A stretch of 64,000 bases of DNA, from NCBI RefSeq assembly GCF_019703515.2, contig NC_059362.1:41841826-41905825 (forward strand). Direction: 5' to 3'. This stretch comes from Myxocyprinus asiaticus (Eukaryota > Chordata > Actinopteri > Cypriniformes > Catostomidae). The notes under the pieces were generated by a model. The model searched no databases and had not been told where the DNA came from. It saw only the letters and a program-made list of their open reading frames with translations. Below, in pieces: positions 34,472-46,211 of this stretch. Numbering within the stretch: position 1 is the first letter of the stretch; every line of letters begins with the position of its first letter. Both the position numbers and the translations under genes were made by a program.

Positions 34472-34747
34472 CACTGTTAACTACAATATATATATATATT
34501 GTTTTTTTTTTTGTTTTGTTTTTTTGGGTTTTTTTTACAGTATTTGTTAATCTTTGTTTATTTTAGTTAATAAAAATACAGTTGTTCATTGTTAGTTCAT
34601 GTTAGTTCATAGTGCATTAATGTTTACATATGCAGCTTTTGACATTAATCAAGATTAATAAATGCTGTAAAAGTATTCATTGTTATTTCATGTTAACTAA
34701 TGTTGTTAACTAATGTCAACAAATAGAACCTTATTGTAAAGTGTTAC
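34303..34747. mobile_element. MITE family B, copy 2, with expanded TA core
   Basis: It starts GTAACACTTACAATAAGGTT and ends AACCTTATTGTAAAGTGTTAC, an inverted pair. It contains a long TA array (34393-34468) flanked by inverted copies of TTGTAGTTAACAGTGAACTA. A partial relative follows from 34758 (GGTAACACTTTACACTAAGG). Confidence 0.82.
34393..34468 (+). repeat. TA array inside MITE, flanked by inverted arms
   Basis: About 37 TA units lie between AGTTAACAGTGAACTATAT on the left and its inverse ATATAGTTCACTGTTAACT on the right, giving one large palindrome. Confidence 0.93.
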
Positions 34748-36844
34748 TGAAGATTTTGGTAACACTTTACACTAAGGTTCTATATATTTACATTTACTGT
34801 GGTTAACGTAATATTTAACTGAACAATGATAGGCTAATGTTCATTTCTACAAATAATAATACATTTGCATAATTTTTAACAAGTTGTATTACTTATGCAT
34901 TATTAACTAACAAAAGCATATTTAGAAATTAATATTAACCAAGATTAATAAACACTGTTTCTGTGTTTTTTCATGACAATTTTGCAATTACAATCTAATA
35001 TATTGTTAACTGAAAAAAATATGTTTATATTGGAAAACATTTATACATCATGGTGGTATTTATTGTACTGACTTTGTAAGTATTTGAAAAACATTGTATA
35101 GTTTTTTCAGTTATACAATATATTATAGTTATAACCGAATCTAACAAGAATCCAATCACCTTTTAGAATAATAATAAAAAATAAAACATTGATACATTCG
35201 GTTAGTAAAAATGTATTAAATATTAAACCACCTAATAATTGCCCTGTATTTTTATGTAAAATACATGTATTATATATGCAAATATTTTGGTGTGAAATCT
35301 GTCCTGAACTGTTTTTGCGAGATTCATGCAGTTCAGATTGCATTCAGAATGCCTGCTTAGAGAAACTTAAAAGCATTGTGAATTACAGATAGTCTATGTA
35401 ATTAATTCCATTAAATCTGACCATTTCTGTCAGAACCATTTATATTCAAAGAATTGTTTTCTTCTCTCTGTGCAGCACTGAATGTTTAAGTGTGAATAGA
35501 GCTAAAATAAATTAGCTGTAGTCTGATGGAAAACACATGGCAGGGAATAGATTTAGCCAGCTTGAAACACGCACTTTGCTATGGTGCAGTGCTGGCCAAC
35601 CATAATCGCATGCTACGCTACTGATTTGTCCAAACTTAAATGTGCTTGTGCATATATTTGAGCTACTTGTTGGCCAAACATACCAAACAGAATATCAACT
35701 CAGAGCAAAACTCCATCATGATGGTTCGAAAAAGTTTATAGTTGCAGTTCTCAGCTGGTGGGTCGTGATCCAAAAATGAGCCACAGGTCTTTTTAAATAT
35801 ATGACAAACAATGATAAATAAGAATAATATAATGCAGTTAAACAAAGCATAATGCATAGTTAGGATAGCAAAATAAATAGGCTTATCAGCTTTTAAAGGG
35901 AGAATTCACTTCCTATATTTTGTTGTTGTTGATATCATGGGACATGCAACCAATCAAACTCTGTTATTTTGGTAAAATCTAGACAAGTTAGGCAGATGCC
36001 AAAATTTACATCTTGAAAATTAATAGTACAACCTAAACTACATTTATCACGGGTTCACTTGTAGCAAGGACAAACAACTCTTTCGTCATAAACAATTTTG
36101 GTCCTGTATTGGGTCGCCACTTGATGCCCAATGTAAAATCTGAAGCAAATCCAGTTAAAAAAAAAACAATAGTTTATAAAACGTCTGTCGTAGTATGTGA
36201 GAAATTCTGGTAGTTGTTTTTGTTTAGACAATTTTAGACACCGTTTAGAATGATGGCGACTGGCATCATGCCATTGACGTGCTAATGAGCCATACTGGGT
36301 ACATTGTTGACGTGGGCAGCTATCATTGTGCTTGATGCATTGTAGTACACAAAAATAGATGCATGGCCATTAGAAAGCAACAAAACACACAACTTTGACT
36401 ATATTTTTGCTTTACTGCTGCTGTTACTAGTGTTGACACATGAAAAGCGAAGATGTACAGTAATTGATTCTGATTGACCAAGTGAGGCCACCTTGTTTTT
36501 GAACAAAAGCTTCAGATTTGATGGGTAGAAATCTTGAACAGCAAATCAGACTGGATAAGATGTTATTAAATTTGATGTTCAAACCTTTAGTCTGTGTCTG
36601 AGAAGCCATTTTAATGATGCATGTCACACATTAAGCCTAAAGGGCTCGCCAAATCTTTGACTATCGATTTTATTGTCGAATATGTCGGTGCTCAAGTGTC
36701 GGCCTGATGACCCAAACACTGAGACCATCATTTGTATTGAACAGACTCTCAACCATGCAGTGAGATTTTAAAATGGAAATCATAAGGAATGATTCTTTCA
36801 CAATTCCATTAACGATTCTTTTAGTAATTTTGAGGAAGAAATAT
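34748..36844. other. ATAD2B intron, non-coding
   Basis: A second, partial family-B relative covers about 34758-34990. A decayed hAT-like phrase (CAGCTGGTGGGTCGTGATCC) lies near 35751-35770. No gene is supported. Confidence 0.45.
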
Positions 36845-38250
36845 TATGAATAATAATAGTAGAGAGAATGATTTATTTCAGCATATATTTCTTTCATCAC
36901 ATTCCCAGTGGGTCAGAAGTTTACATAAACTTTGTTAGTATTTGGTAGCATTGCCTTTAAATTGTTTAACTTGGGTCAAGCGTTTTGGGTAACCTTCCAC
37001 AAGCTTCTCACAGTAAGTTACTGGAATTTTGGGCCATTCCTCAGAAAGAACTGGTGTAACTAAGTCAGGTTTGTAGGCATCCTTGCTCACACACACTTTT
37101 CAGTTCTGCCCACAAATTTTCTATCAGATTGAGGTCAGGGCTTTATGATGGCCACTCCAATACCTTGACTTTGTTGTCCTTAAGCCATTTTGCCACAACC
37201 TTGGAGGTATGCTTGGGGTCATTGTCCATTTGGAAGACCCATTTGCGACCGAGCTTTAACTTCCTGGCTGATGTCTTGAGATGTTGCTTCAATATAGCCA
37301 CATAATTTTCCTTCCTCATTTTGTGAAGTGTACCAGTCCCTCGTGCAGCAAAGCACTCCCACAACATGATGCTGTCACCCCCATGCTTCACGGTTGAGAT
37401 GGTGATCTTCGGCTTGCAAGCCTCATCTTTTTTCCTCCAAACATAACAATGGTCATTATGGCCAAACAGTTGCATTTTTGTTTCATCAGACCAGAGGTCA
37501 TTTCTCCAAAAAGTAAGATCTTTGTCTCCATGTGCACTTGCAAACTGTAGTATGGCTGTTTTGGAGCAGTGGCTTCTTCCTTGCTGATCAGCCTTTCAGG
37601 TTATGTCGATATAGGACTTGTTTTACTGTGGATATAGATACTTATCAACCTGTTTCCTCCAGCATCTTCACAAGGTCCTTTGCTGTTGTTCTGGGATTGA
37701 TTCGCTTTTTTTTCGCACTAAACTACGTTCATCTCTAGTAGACAGAATGCGTCTCTTTCCTGAGCAGTATGATGGCTACGTGGTCCCATGGTGTTTATAC
37801 TTGCGCACTATTGTTTGTACAGATGAACGTGGTACCTTCAGGTATTTGGAAATTGCTCCCAAGGAGGTCTTGGCTGACTTCTTTTGATTTTCACATGATG
37901 TCAAGCAAAGAGGCACTGAGTTTGAAGGTAGGCCTTAAAATACATCCACAGGTACACCTCCAATTGACTCCTATCAGAATCTAATTGGCTAATTGCCTAA
38001 ATGTTTGACACCATTTTCTGGAATTTTACAAGCTGCTTAAAGGCACAGTTAACTTAGTGAATGTAAACTTCTGAACCACTGGAATTGTGATTTAGCCAAT
38101 TAAAAGTGAAACAATCTGTCTGTGAACAATTGTTGAAAAAAATTACTTGTGTCATGCACAAAGTAGATGTCCAAAATGACTTGCCAAAACTATAGTTTGC
38201 TAATATGAAATCTGTGGAGTAATGAGTTTTAATGATTTCAACTGTAACTA
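36845..38250 (-). mobile_element. Sleeping Beauty-type Tc1 element, - orientation
   Basis: This is the same subfamily as 12339-13835. The inner repeat AGTGGGTCAGAAGTTTACAT lies near 36907-36930 and its inverted counterpart is TGTAAACTTCTGAACCACTG near 38062. The side at 36845 lacks the outer repeat. At the other side the sequence runs GAGTTTTAATGATTTCAACTG, so most of the outer repeat seems deleted. Both outer ends are therefore defective. Confidence 0.88.
37080..37910 (-). pseudogene. Broken Tc1 transposase (Sleeping Beauty subfamily)
   Basis: On the - strand the N-terminal domain is decayed (37900-37560). The catalytic part from 37475 reads QLFGHNDHCYVWRKK, TVKHGGDSIMLWECF, FQMDNDPKHTSKVVAKWLKD and VLEWPS. 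The frame is then stopped by TAA, where a glutamine codon is usual (WPS-stop-SPDLN), at about 37143-37145. The following text still gives the NLIENLW block carrying the third acidic residue. Unlike the + copy at 12.3 kb, it keeps the DDE C-terminal region. Confidence 0.88.
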
Positions 38251-40436
38251 GGCATAAAAAATAATATTAAGAAATATACAGTATCAAATGTTACAAATAC
38301 ACAAAGTTATTAATTATTGGGCATTTTTTGCCCTAATATTTAGAATTTTGAGGGCATTCTTGTCATTTTTCTGACATTTCTGCCCAGAGCCCTGGTTAAT
38401 TTCTGACCCTATTGTGTATTGTTTTGTTAAAAATCAATATATGTGGTGTATTAGGCTATGTGCAGGGAGAACTGAAAACATTCTTTGAATACTTCATACA
38501 GTAAAATGTTCTTAAAGCCATAACCTAGCGGTTAATGAATACAACTAAATCAATAATTAGTAACTCAATAAAAGTGGCAAAATGGCCAATTTTTTTTCAA
38601 GCTATAGATCAAATGGAACAAATAGAACAAATGATCACAGGATTTCATATTTAGGTGAGCTATTCCTTTAATATCATCTTGTCCTTTGCAAGTTTGGTTG
38701 GCACTTAGCAAAAGTATTTGATTGTGTATTGTTTCTTCTTGTTACTGAGGTAATTATCCCAAGTTACATTTTTCCCATCCGCTGACCCATTTGCGTTCTG
38801 TACAATCACAATGCTTTTCTTTCACTCCATATCTGGGATTGATGTCCTGGGCTTTTAGGAGGACTGGTCTGGTTGTTACAAAAGTTTTCTAGCGGGAGTC
38901 AGATGGACTGTGTAAAAAATCATTTAAAGCTAGGATTACTGTTCTATTCAGTGTTGACAGAGGAAGGCTGCCATCCATGACCATTCTCCCACAGTCAGTG
39001 ATACTGGGAGGGGCTTATGACACAGAAAAACAGCAGGGGTGATATTTACCAACAATTATTTGAAATTTTGTCTCTTGTCATTCGTGACAATAACGTCTAG
39101 TGGTCTGAGAGGGGTCATTTTACAGTTTGGTGATAGCTAATGACATGTATACAAGAATGCTAAAATTAAATATTTATATTTATCTAATATTTACTAAAAT
39201 TTGCTAAAATATTTGCAAGCAAAAAAACTTTTATACACTGTTTATTATTGAGGTAGTCTTTGATTTTGGAACCTTTTGGCACACAAAGTGGAGGTAACAT
39301 ATACGTTAATCCATCAAGTGGGCATGGTTATATAGTATTATAATGTTAAAATAGTTAAATATCGGCTGATTATGTTGTCTATTGAACCAATAATGTTTAC
39401 TTGTTAAAAACTTTAGTTCTTTGCCAAGCATGGACTGAGCTACAGAGCTAAGGGTAATTTTTGTTTTTGTAATTTCTTTCTAATATTCTATATTTGTTGT
39501 TGTAGTTTTTTTTTTCCATTGGTTTCAGGGTCTGTCATTACACTACAAAGATATGGTTTCAAACTTGTCTACGGGGGATGTGATTTCTCATTAAATGTCT
39601 CCCCAAAACCAAACTTGAGTTCGCAGTTACCGCCGTCCATTGGTAATCTTGGCACACTCTTATGCTGAGTGCGCTTTGCTCTTTCCGACCCAAACCTTAT
39701 CAAAAGCCAGCACTGTTTATGTTGACTCAGACCAACACAAACCAAAGGCAGGCAGAGTAATAACTTGTCCCAGTGCCATTTGATGAGCTCAGGATTGGCC
39801 AGAGGATCGTTGTGATGAACATGCCAATTGAAAGGCCACTGTGAAGACTGAGGCGATTTAATTAAACCAAATGTGAAAAATAAATACTTTCTGGAGGTGA
39901 GAATGAAATGGAAGGAAATTATGACTTGCCTTAATTAGCTGTCTATATGATCTTAATTGCTTTTGAAGATGGCTGACCTCCCCTTCCTAGCTGAACGTGT
40001 TGGAGGGCTCAGTGTTGTCACAGGTGTTTTGTTTGCAGGTGTGCGTCTGGTTATACTATCTTTTTAGAGGTTACTTTCCAGGTTAATTTATTTTCCCATT
40101 CTCTTATTTTGTGCAGATCCTATTTGTAAATTTAATATTGGCAACATGCCAATGGGAGATTTCAAAGAGCAATTATTGGATATGACTAGGCCTGGGTGTT
40201 TATAGCTAAAATAAATAAATCTCTCTTTTTTTTTTTTTTTTTTTTAAAAGCTATTTAGTATATAGTATGTCAACATTTATGTATTTGCTATGTGTGTTTT
40301 TTTTTTTTTTCCCCCAGTCAGATTAACTATTTCGACCACTCAGCATTAAAGCCAAGCAGTTTAAGAATACTTATTTTAAGCAGTAAAAATCTAGACAAAA
40401 AAAAAATCAAGGCATGTTTTCCACAGCAAACCACTT
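38251..40436. other. ATAD2B intron, non-coding
   Basis: No gene or complete element was found. The part 39580-40010 is more GC-balanced and reads as unique sequence. T-tracts lie near 40226-40244 and 40298-40310. Confidence 0.45.
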
Positions 40437-41046
40437 TGGCTATGTTCAGACTGCAGGCAAATAAAAATTTTTCTCAAATCAGATCTTTTCAGGCAGACTG
40501 TCCGCACTAATAACTGCAAGTGATCAAAATCTGATTCTGAAATCATAGGTTGCATAGGTTGCTTTGGTAACGACGTAGGTGTACCCACGTGATGATGCTT
40601 TCAAAACAGATACGGGAAAAATGGAGGTGCATCATCTCGCTCCCCAAATAAGCGCTCTGTCCAGTCGCGGTGCAGAACTCCTCCGTCGCACAAGAAAAAC
40701 TCAGCGACGGAGGAGACTGGTAAATATTGTGATGTTCCGTGCTGTAGTCACGGCCAGCTTATGAATACTTCCGGCATTTCCATCATCGATATTTGACGTC
40801 GTCGTTGTGTGTCGTGTTAAGAATGCCGCCATTTGAAATCTGATTTGAGCAGCCAGAGCGTCCGGACTGAGGTGCATCTGAAAAAATCAGATTTCAGTCG
40901 CATTTGAAACCACCTCCCGATGTGGTTTGAATCAGATTCGGAAAAATCAGATTTCATGTGGTTTTTTGCTGTCCAGGCTATCAAAACTCATCTGGATACA
41001 ATCTGGATATGCAAAAAATTGGATTTTTAATGGCAGTCTGATCATA
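40437..41046. mobile_element. MITE with TATGTTCAGACTG ends and AAATCAGATTT words
   Basis: The left end TATGTTCAGACTGCAGGCA pairs inverted with the right end TGGCAGTCTGATCATA. Inside, AAATCAGATTT or close variants recur in both orientations (for example 40850, 40886, 40946). It has no coding capacity. It resembles hAT-derived fish MITEs, but that is not proven. Confidence 0.72.
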
Positions 41047-42756
41047 GTGTTTAATTCTGTTATGTGACTCATTTCGGAGTGAAACGGCATGTTCAAGTGG
41101 GTCTTCATTGATTGGATCATGAAAAGTGGCCATTCCATATCATAGTTTACATCGATTGTGACATCAACTATCCTCCTGAAATATTTGTTCTATTGTTTTT
41201 ATGTATTCTATTGCTTGTAATCTATTTCTTTGTTCTTACTTTATGACTGACTGTTTACTTGTCTTGAATAATTACTTGAGAACTTGAAACATTGTTTACT
41301 CAAATCAGTATTTATTTTTTGTGGTATTAATATTGGTATTGAGAATCGTCAAATTGCTTTCATATGTAATCAGAATGGACATTGTAACTGTAATATATCC
41401 AAATAAATCAGAGTTTAATTGGAACTGAATCAAATCGAGAGCTTTTAAATTGGAATTGAGTCAAGAAATCTGTATCGATATCCAACCCTGTTGAGGACAA
41501 AAACAAAAAAGAAAATCCTTTGGAATAAAACACTGATGAATTGTGCACAGTAAGACCAGGATTGTGTATATTAATAACTTAAATATGGTCCATTTTGATA
41601 TCACGTTGACTTTAAATGAGATGAAATGAATTTTCAAATTGCATTTGGCAATCCATGCGGATAGTAAGTCCACTACAGTCATTTCTAGCATATCTTGCTA
41701 GTTCTATATATTTTTCTTTTTTAATCTTTATTAGCGTAAAAAAATAAAAAAAGAGTTTAAAATGTAATAATTTGTCCTGAACCGCTTTAAACATGGTTGT
41801 ATTCATAGCTCAGTTTTGTTGATCTGTCGCTGTGATGAGCTGGATTTGGCACTTGTGAAGTTGCCTGCACACCTGCCGCCTCCACACTGCATTAGTTGTC
41901 AGCTACTATTTCCTTCACTGTGTGTTTGTTGCTGTGTCTTTGGAAAACTTAAACAATGTCATTAAACCAAATAAAAAAAAAATATTTTCAAATTAAGCCT
42001 TTTCAAGATTGTTCCGAACAGCACAGTCATCTTCCAGCAGTGAAACAAGCCGTGTGATGTGCATTTATCAGCGGGTTTAATGCAGGTGTGGGCCAAAAAA
42101 AAAAAAAAAAAAAAGTTTTTAAATCAAATTGAAAGAGGCTTTCTGTTGCTCTTATGTCAGCATGCAATTTGCAAAAAATTGGTTTTGCATGTTATATGTG
42201 ATTCATTTATTACCTAATTTCCAAATGCTACCTTGAGAGCCAGATTTTACTTTAACCAAAAATATGACTCATTTAAGTGTAAGAGCTTTTCTCTCGGACA
42301 AAAAAGAAACCCATTTTGTGTGTGTCATTATTCCTTCCATTAACAAATCAAATACTAATAAGCACTGAAGCTTAAGAGCATTAGTACTGCTTTGGCAAAT
42401 CTAGCAAAATGGGTTAGAAACATCATGAACGTCATTTTTGATGTAATAAATGCATCTGAAATGGAAATGTCAGTGGAATGGCCAGTGTTTTAAAAATCGG
42501 ACCATACATTTGTGTTCTTAAAGGGATATTTCACCAGAAAATTACAATTCCGCTGTAATTTACTCGCCTTCATGTCATTACAAGGCTGTATGACTTTTTT
42601 TTTCTTCTGTGGAAAACAAGGGAAATGTGAGAAGTGTTTGAGGAACCTGTTTGAAATCAGACATTATTTTTGCAATTCTGTTCGGTGGCACAGACATTAC
42701 ACACTTCACCTTTAATGTACAATGTTTTAATATATGTCAATTTGCTGTGTTTTCAG
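41047..42756. other. ATAD2B intron, non-coding
   Basis: The part 41300-41490 ends with GTATCGATATCCAACCCT, a decayed hAT-like edge. At 42521-42720 there is a fragment of the TTAAAGGG MITE family (AAAGGGATATTTCACCAGAA). An A-tract lies near 42095-42113. The acceptor TGCTGTGTTTTCAG precedes the exon at 42757. Confidence 0.5.
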
Positions 42757-42885
42757 CATCTATTGGAGCAGGTGGTTTTGAAGAGTGAACGCTTCAGTGT
42801 GGATCATCTAGAGAGACTGTACTCCATGCTCAGCCAGTGTATTTACCATTACCGCAGAGATTACGACAAGACTCACCTTATAGAG
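42757..42885 (+). CDS. atad2b: ATAD2B-type protein, conserved C-terminal helical exon
   Basis: Forty-three codons in phase 0 read HLLEQVVLKSERFSVDHLER, then LYSMLSQCIYHYRRDYDKTH and LIE. This is the most conserved C-terminal segment of the ATAD2 family: a leucine-rich helix with [VS]xxLERLYSxLSQCIYxHRxDYDK. The acceptor is strong (TTTTCAG). The donor GAG|GTTCAA is weak at positions +3 to +6 but is the only position that joins in frame to the last exon. A longer read-through would add VQSSDMHTQINMMFSDITC and a stop. Confidence 0.93.
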
Positions 42886-43460
42886 GTTCAATCATCAGAC
42901 ATGCACACACAGATCAATATGATGTTCAGTGACATTACATGTTGATCACAGACAATGCTTTTTTTATGAAGCCAGTATATACTGTATAATGTATTATAAA
43001 TGTGTTCATATTTGTTACCACAATTATAATAGATCAAAATACTCACCTATTCATAATTACACCTTTAAGAAGTATAATGTGTCATATCACAGTATCAGAG
43101 TGCTTTATAAAACTGATTGTTCTGACTTTAAATTGTGATTGGATGGTCCGCGTTCAAAGCTGTACTCTTATATTGTACTCTTTCAAGGTGTAACCATGCA
43201 TATTTATTTACTAAATGTTATAACTGATTAAAATATGTATAAGGCAGTACACGTTTCTATGGCACTAATAACACACACATAAAAAAAACTGTACAGGCAT
43301 CATAGAAAGTGTTACCACTTGAAGATATAGCTAATAAATGAATACACAATCATTTATATAGGTCAAAATCCTTATGTATGCCTCCAGAAAGCATGTATAC
43401 TGTAAGTTATAGGATAGTTTCAGTAGGGGTATTTATTCAACTTCGGGCACGTTTAGAATT
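42886..43460. other. ATAD2B intron
   Basis: AT-rich intron sequence; nothing recognised before the fold-back element that starts near 43461. Confidence 0.5.
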
Positions 43461-43966
43461 TGAAAAACAGAGGTGATAATATTTTGCAGCCAAACACACA
43501 GATGTATTGTCTAATCTTTCTACTGAAAGTATATGTGTGTTTCTTTGACTTTGGACAATTTTTATATCCCACGGGTTGATTTTGTTTTTTAATTTGTATT
43601 ATTCAATTTATAATTTCTTTATTTATTCATAAAACTGAATTGGAAACTTTTTGCCAGGCCTTCATTATTCATTGGTCATTTTGATTTTTATATATATATA
43701 TATATATTACTGCTGTTGCCTTGTCTTAGACCCAGACTTTCAATATTAAACAATAAAAATACTATTGTAAAAATACTAATTATTACATGTTTGAAACTAT
43801 GATAATCTAAACAAAGAATGAAATTAACAAACCATTTAAATATTTATTGTGTGAAAATTATTTCTATCAATATGCAAAAATTACGACTGTCTCACATTTG
43901 TGGCGTCATTTCCATCACACCAAACAGTTTCGCCCATAATTTTTTTTATTTATTTATTTTAGTGTA

Positions 43967-44003
<37 letters not shown>

Positions 44004-44278
44004 AATGAGGGTGATGAAAATGACATTTTTAAAGTTTTTTTTATTTTTTTATCTTGTTACGGCTAATTTTATAGCTAAAATTTTTTGTATCAATTTTCAC
44101 ACTTTTTGCATAATTAAGCAAAATTATAGCTTGATTTATAATTATTCTATATAAAAATACTCTGTGATATTTACCTTGAAATATATATATATTTTTTTCT
44201 TTCAAACATCACTTGTCTCGTATTTTATCACAAGCATGCTCTTCACTGACACTTGGTTAACAAGTACACTAACTAAAA

Positions 44279-44325
<47 letters not shown>

Positions 44326-44625
44326 TATTAGGGGCGAAATTCTGTTTATTTCACTCTTTTTTTTTTTATTAACAGTAAAATTTGGAGGGGAAAATGGCAT
44401 TTGAAAAGTACCAATGAATAATGAAGGTCTGGTAAAAAGTTTTCAATTAAGACCTTCATAAAACAAAAACAAAAAACAACAAAAAAGAAACCTATTTGTT
44501 GTAATAAAAAGCAACCCCTGGAACATAAAGTGCCCAAAGTTGAAGAAACACAGATATACTTTCAATAGAAAGATAAGATGATACATCTGTGTGTTTGGCT
44601 GCATAAAATTAGCCCCTCTGATTTA
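43461..44625. mobile_element. Large fold-back element with 200-bp arms
   Basis: The left arm contains GCAGCCAAACACACAGATGT, CTTTCTACTGAAAGTATATG and CCTTCATTATTCATTGG. The right arm carries the same three blocks inverted and in reverse order (CCAATGAATAATGAAGGTCT near 44410, CATATACTTTCAATAGAAAG-like text near 44560, ACATCTGTGTGTTTGGCTGC near 44583). The loop is AT-rich with TA arrays (43690-43706, 43965-43988, 44285-44325). There is no coding capacity and no known family name. Confidence 0.82.
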
Positions 44626-44639
44626 TCTCTAATTATTTG

Positions 44640-45227
44640 CTTGTTAGGCCAGTATAATACTAAAAAATATAACATTAACTAGTACCTCTACACAGACTAA
44701 TCACTCATCAATGTTTAGTTCAATCATGTCTTGTGTGTGTGACAGCCGCTCTGAGTAGATGGATACACACACATACTGAACAGCTGCTGTGTGTTTAAAT
44801 TACACTGCCGTGCTGATGGTGGCGAGCTACTGCGAGCCCTCCTGGGAAATTATGTGCACTGTTCTCAAATACAATAGTAATGGTAGCTGCCCAGCGTGAA
44901 CTGATTAGAATTGCTCCAAGGAATTATGGCCACCGTGACTGAAGGCTAATTTGCATGTTTGTGTATCAATTCCTCTTCGAGACGATCCTAATGGAGTCAT
45001 ATTTATTAATTCCAGTAAAGTTCAAAATCAAGACCATCTGGAAAGCTTGTACATGTTCAGTTTTATTAATCCCCTCTTCTGGTTTCCATCAGACTGTTGG
45101 ATCGCTTGCAGTTAGTGGACTTAAGCTCAGATCCACAGAGGATACCAGCAATTGAACATGATTTATTAATGGTTCACACATTGTAGTGGACTTCCTAGTT
45201 TTTTGAAAAAAAGAGGTCAAAGACAAG
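44640..45227. other. Tandem-array relic, then unique conserved-looking intron DNA
   Basis: The first 100 bp (TTGTTAGGCCAGTATAATAC and CACTCATCAATGTTTAGTTC) belong to the array seen again at 48490-49620. From 44740 to 45100 the sequence is unique and balanced in composition. It includes GGCTAATTTGCATGTTTGTG with an ATTTGCAT octamer. Confidence 0.5.
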
Positions 45228-45500
45228 CTACGCTAGTGATGGGCGGATTCGTAGCACTGCTTCTTGAAGGAAACCTTTACTGATAATTTGTTTCGAACCA
45301 ATGCTTTGGAGCGCGTACCAAACCTGCCAGGTCACGTGATTTTAGTCATACTGTTTCGAAATGTTTCGAAGTTGGACGCTAAGGTGCATTGATCCCAAAG
45401 TCAGTTCAGCAATAACTAAGGTCCATTAAATCAGACTGATTCAAACAAGAGTTGCTGATTTGAATTCAGTTATTTAAAATTACTGTCGTTCACCTTGAGT
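45228..45500 (+). repeat. hAT-like repeat edge (AGTGATGGGCGGATTCG)
   Basis: AGTGATGGGCGGATTCGTAG followed by GTTTCGAACCAATGCTTTGG and GTCACGTGATTTTAGTCA is wording typical of a widespread non-autonomous hAT element of fish. Only the left end is clear. Confidence 0.6.
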
Positions 45501-45686
45501 TGTGTTCCAACAGGAAAAAAAATAAATCTAAATATTGTGTTTGAGAAATTTGAGAGACGTAGATATTTTGAGATTTAAAGAGATTAGTTTGTTTTACAAA
45601 AAGTGAATCTGGAATTTCAGCTATTGTACATGATAACGTGCCTTTACTTTTTTGTTTAAATAAACCCAATTTTGTGTTGTTACAAA

Positions 45687-45770
45687 TGCTGCATAGTGTA
45701 GTGGTTAACACACTCGCCAATTAATCTGAAGCACTCCATGTCTGGGTTTGAGTTCCATACTGAGTGAAAA
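45687..45770 (+). repeat. tRNA-like segment, probable SINE head or tRNA pseudogene
   Basis: TAGTGTAGTGGTTAACACAC resembles a tRNA D-arm with box A. GGGTTTGAGTTCC, about 45 bp later, resembles box B with one change. The acceptor stem does not close convincingly. A SINE-type pseudogene is more likely than a working tRNA. Confidence 0.5.
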
Positions 45771-45839
45771 TAATTATCATAACATTTTACAATCTTTAAA
45801 ATCAAATAAAAAAAATAAATAAAAAATATATATATATAT

Positions 45840-46010
45840 ACAAAGCAGGGTTATTATAGTTATAGATTTTTAATTTAGTTTTTATTTCTATTTTTTATTC
45901 AATTTAGTTTAGTTTTCACAGTTTGTCTGTTAGTTTTAGTTTAGTTTTTGTTTTCCCTGTTTCAGTTTAGTTAGTTTTTATTTTAGTATTACTTTCAGAA
46001 TTTTTTATGG
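45840..46010 (+). repeat. TTTAGTTTTTA-rich degenerate repeat
   Basis: Repeated TTAGTTTTTATTT, TTTAGTTTAGTTTT and AGTTTTAGTTTAGTTTTTG words follow GGTTATTATAGTTATAG. This is a familiar low-complexity fish repeat. It precedes a Tc1 element by about 200 bp. Confidence 0.65.
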
Positions 46011-46211
46011 CTGTCAAAGCTGAGCTTTCACTGGTGTACTTTAACAAGTCTAACATCATTACATTTCTCAGGGCATTCTTGTGTTACCTCTATTTAGTGG
46101 TATGTTCATGTTTAATGTGGATTGTAAATGTTGCAAATTTTATAATATAGGGTGAATGTGGGTAAAATGACATGGGACATTTAAACTTGATCTCCATTGT
46201 ATCCATATGTA

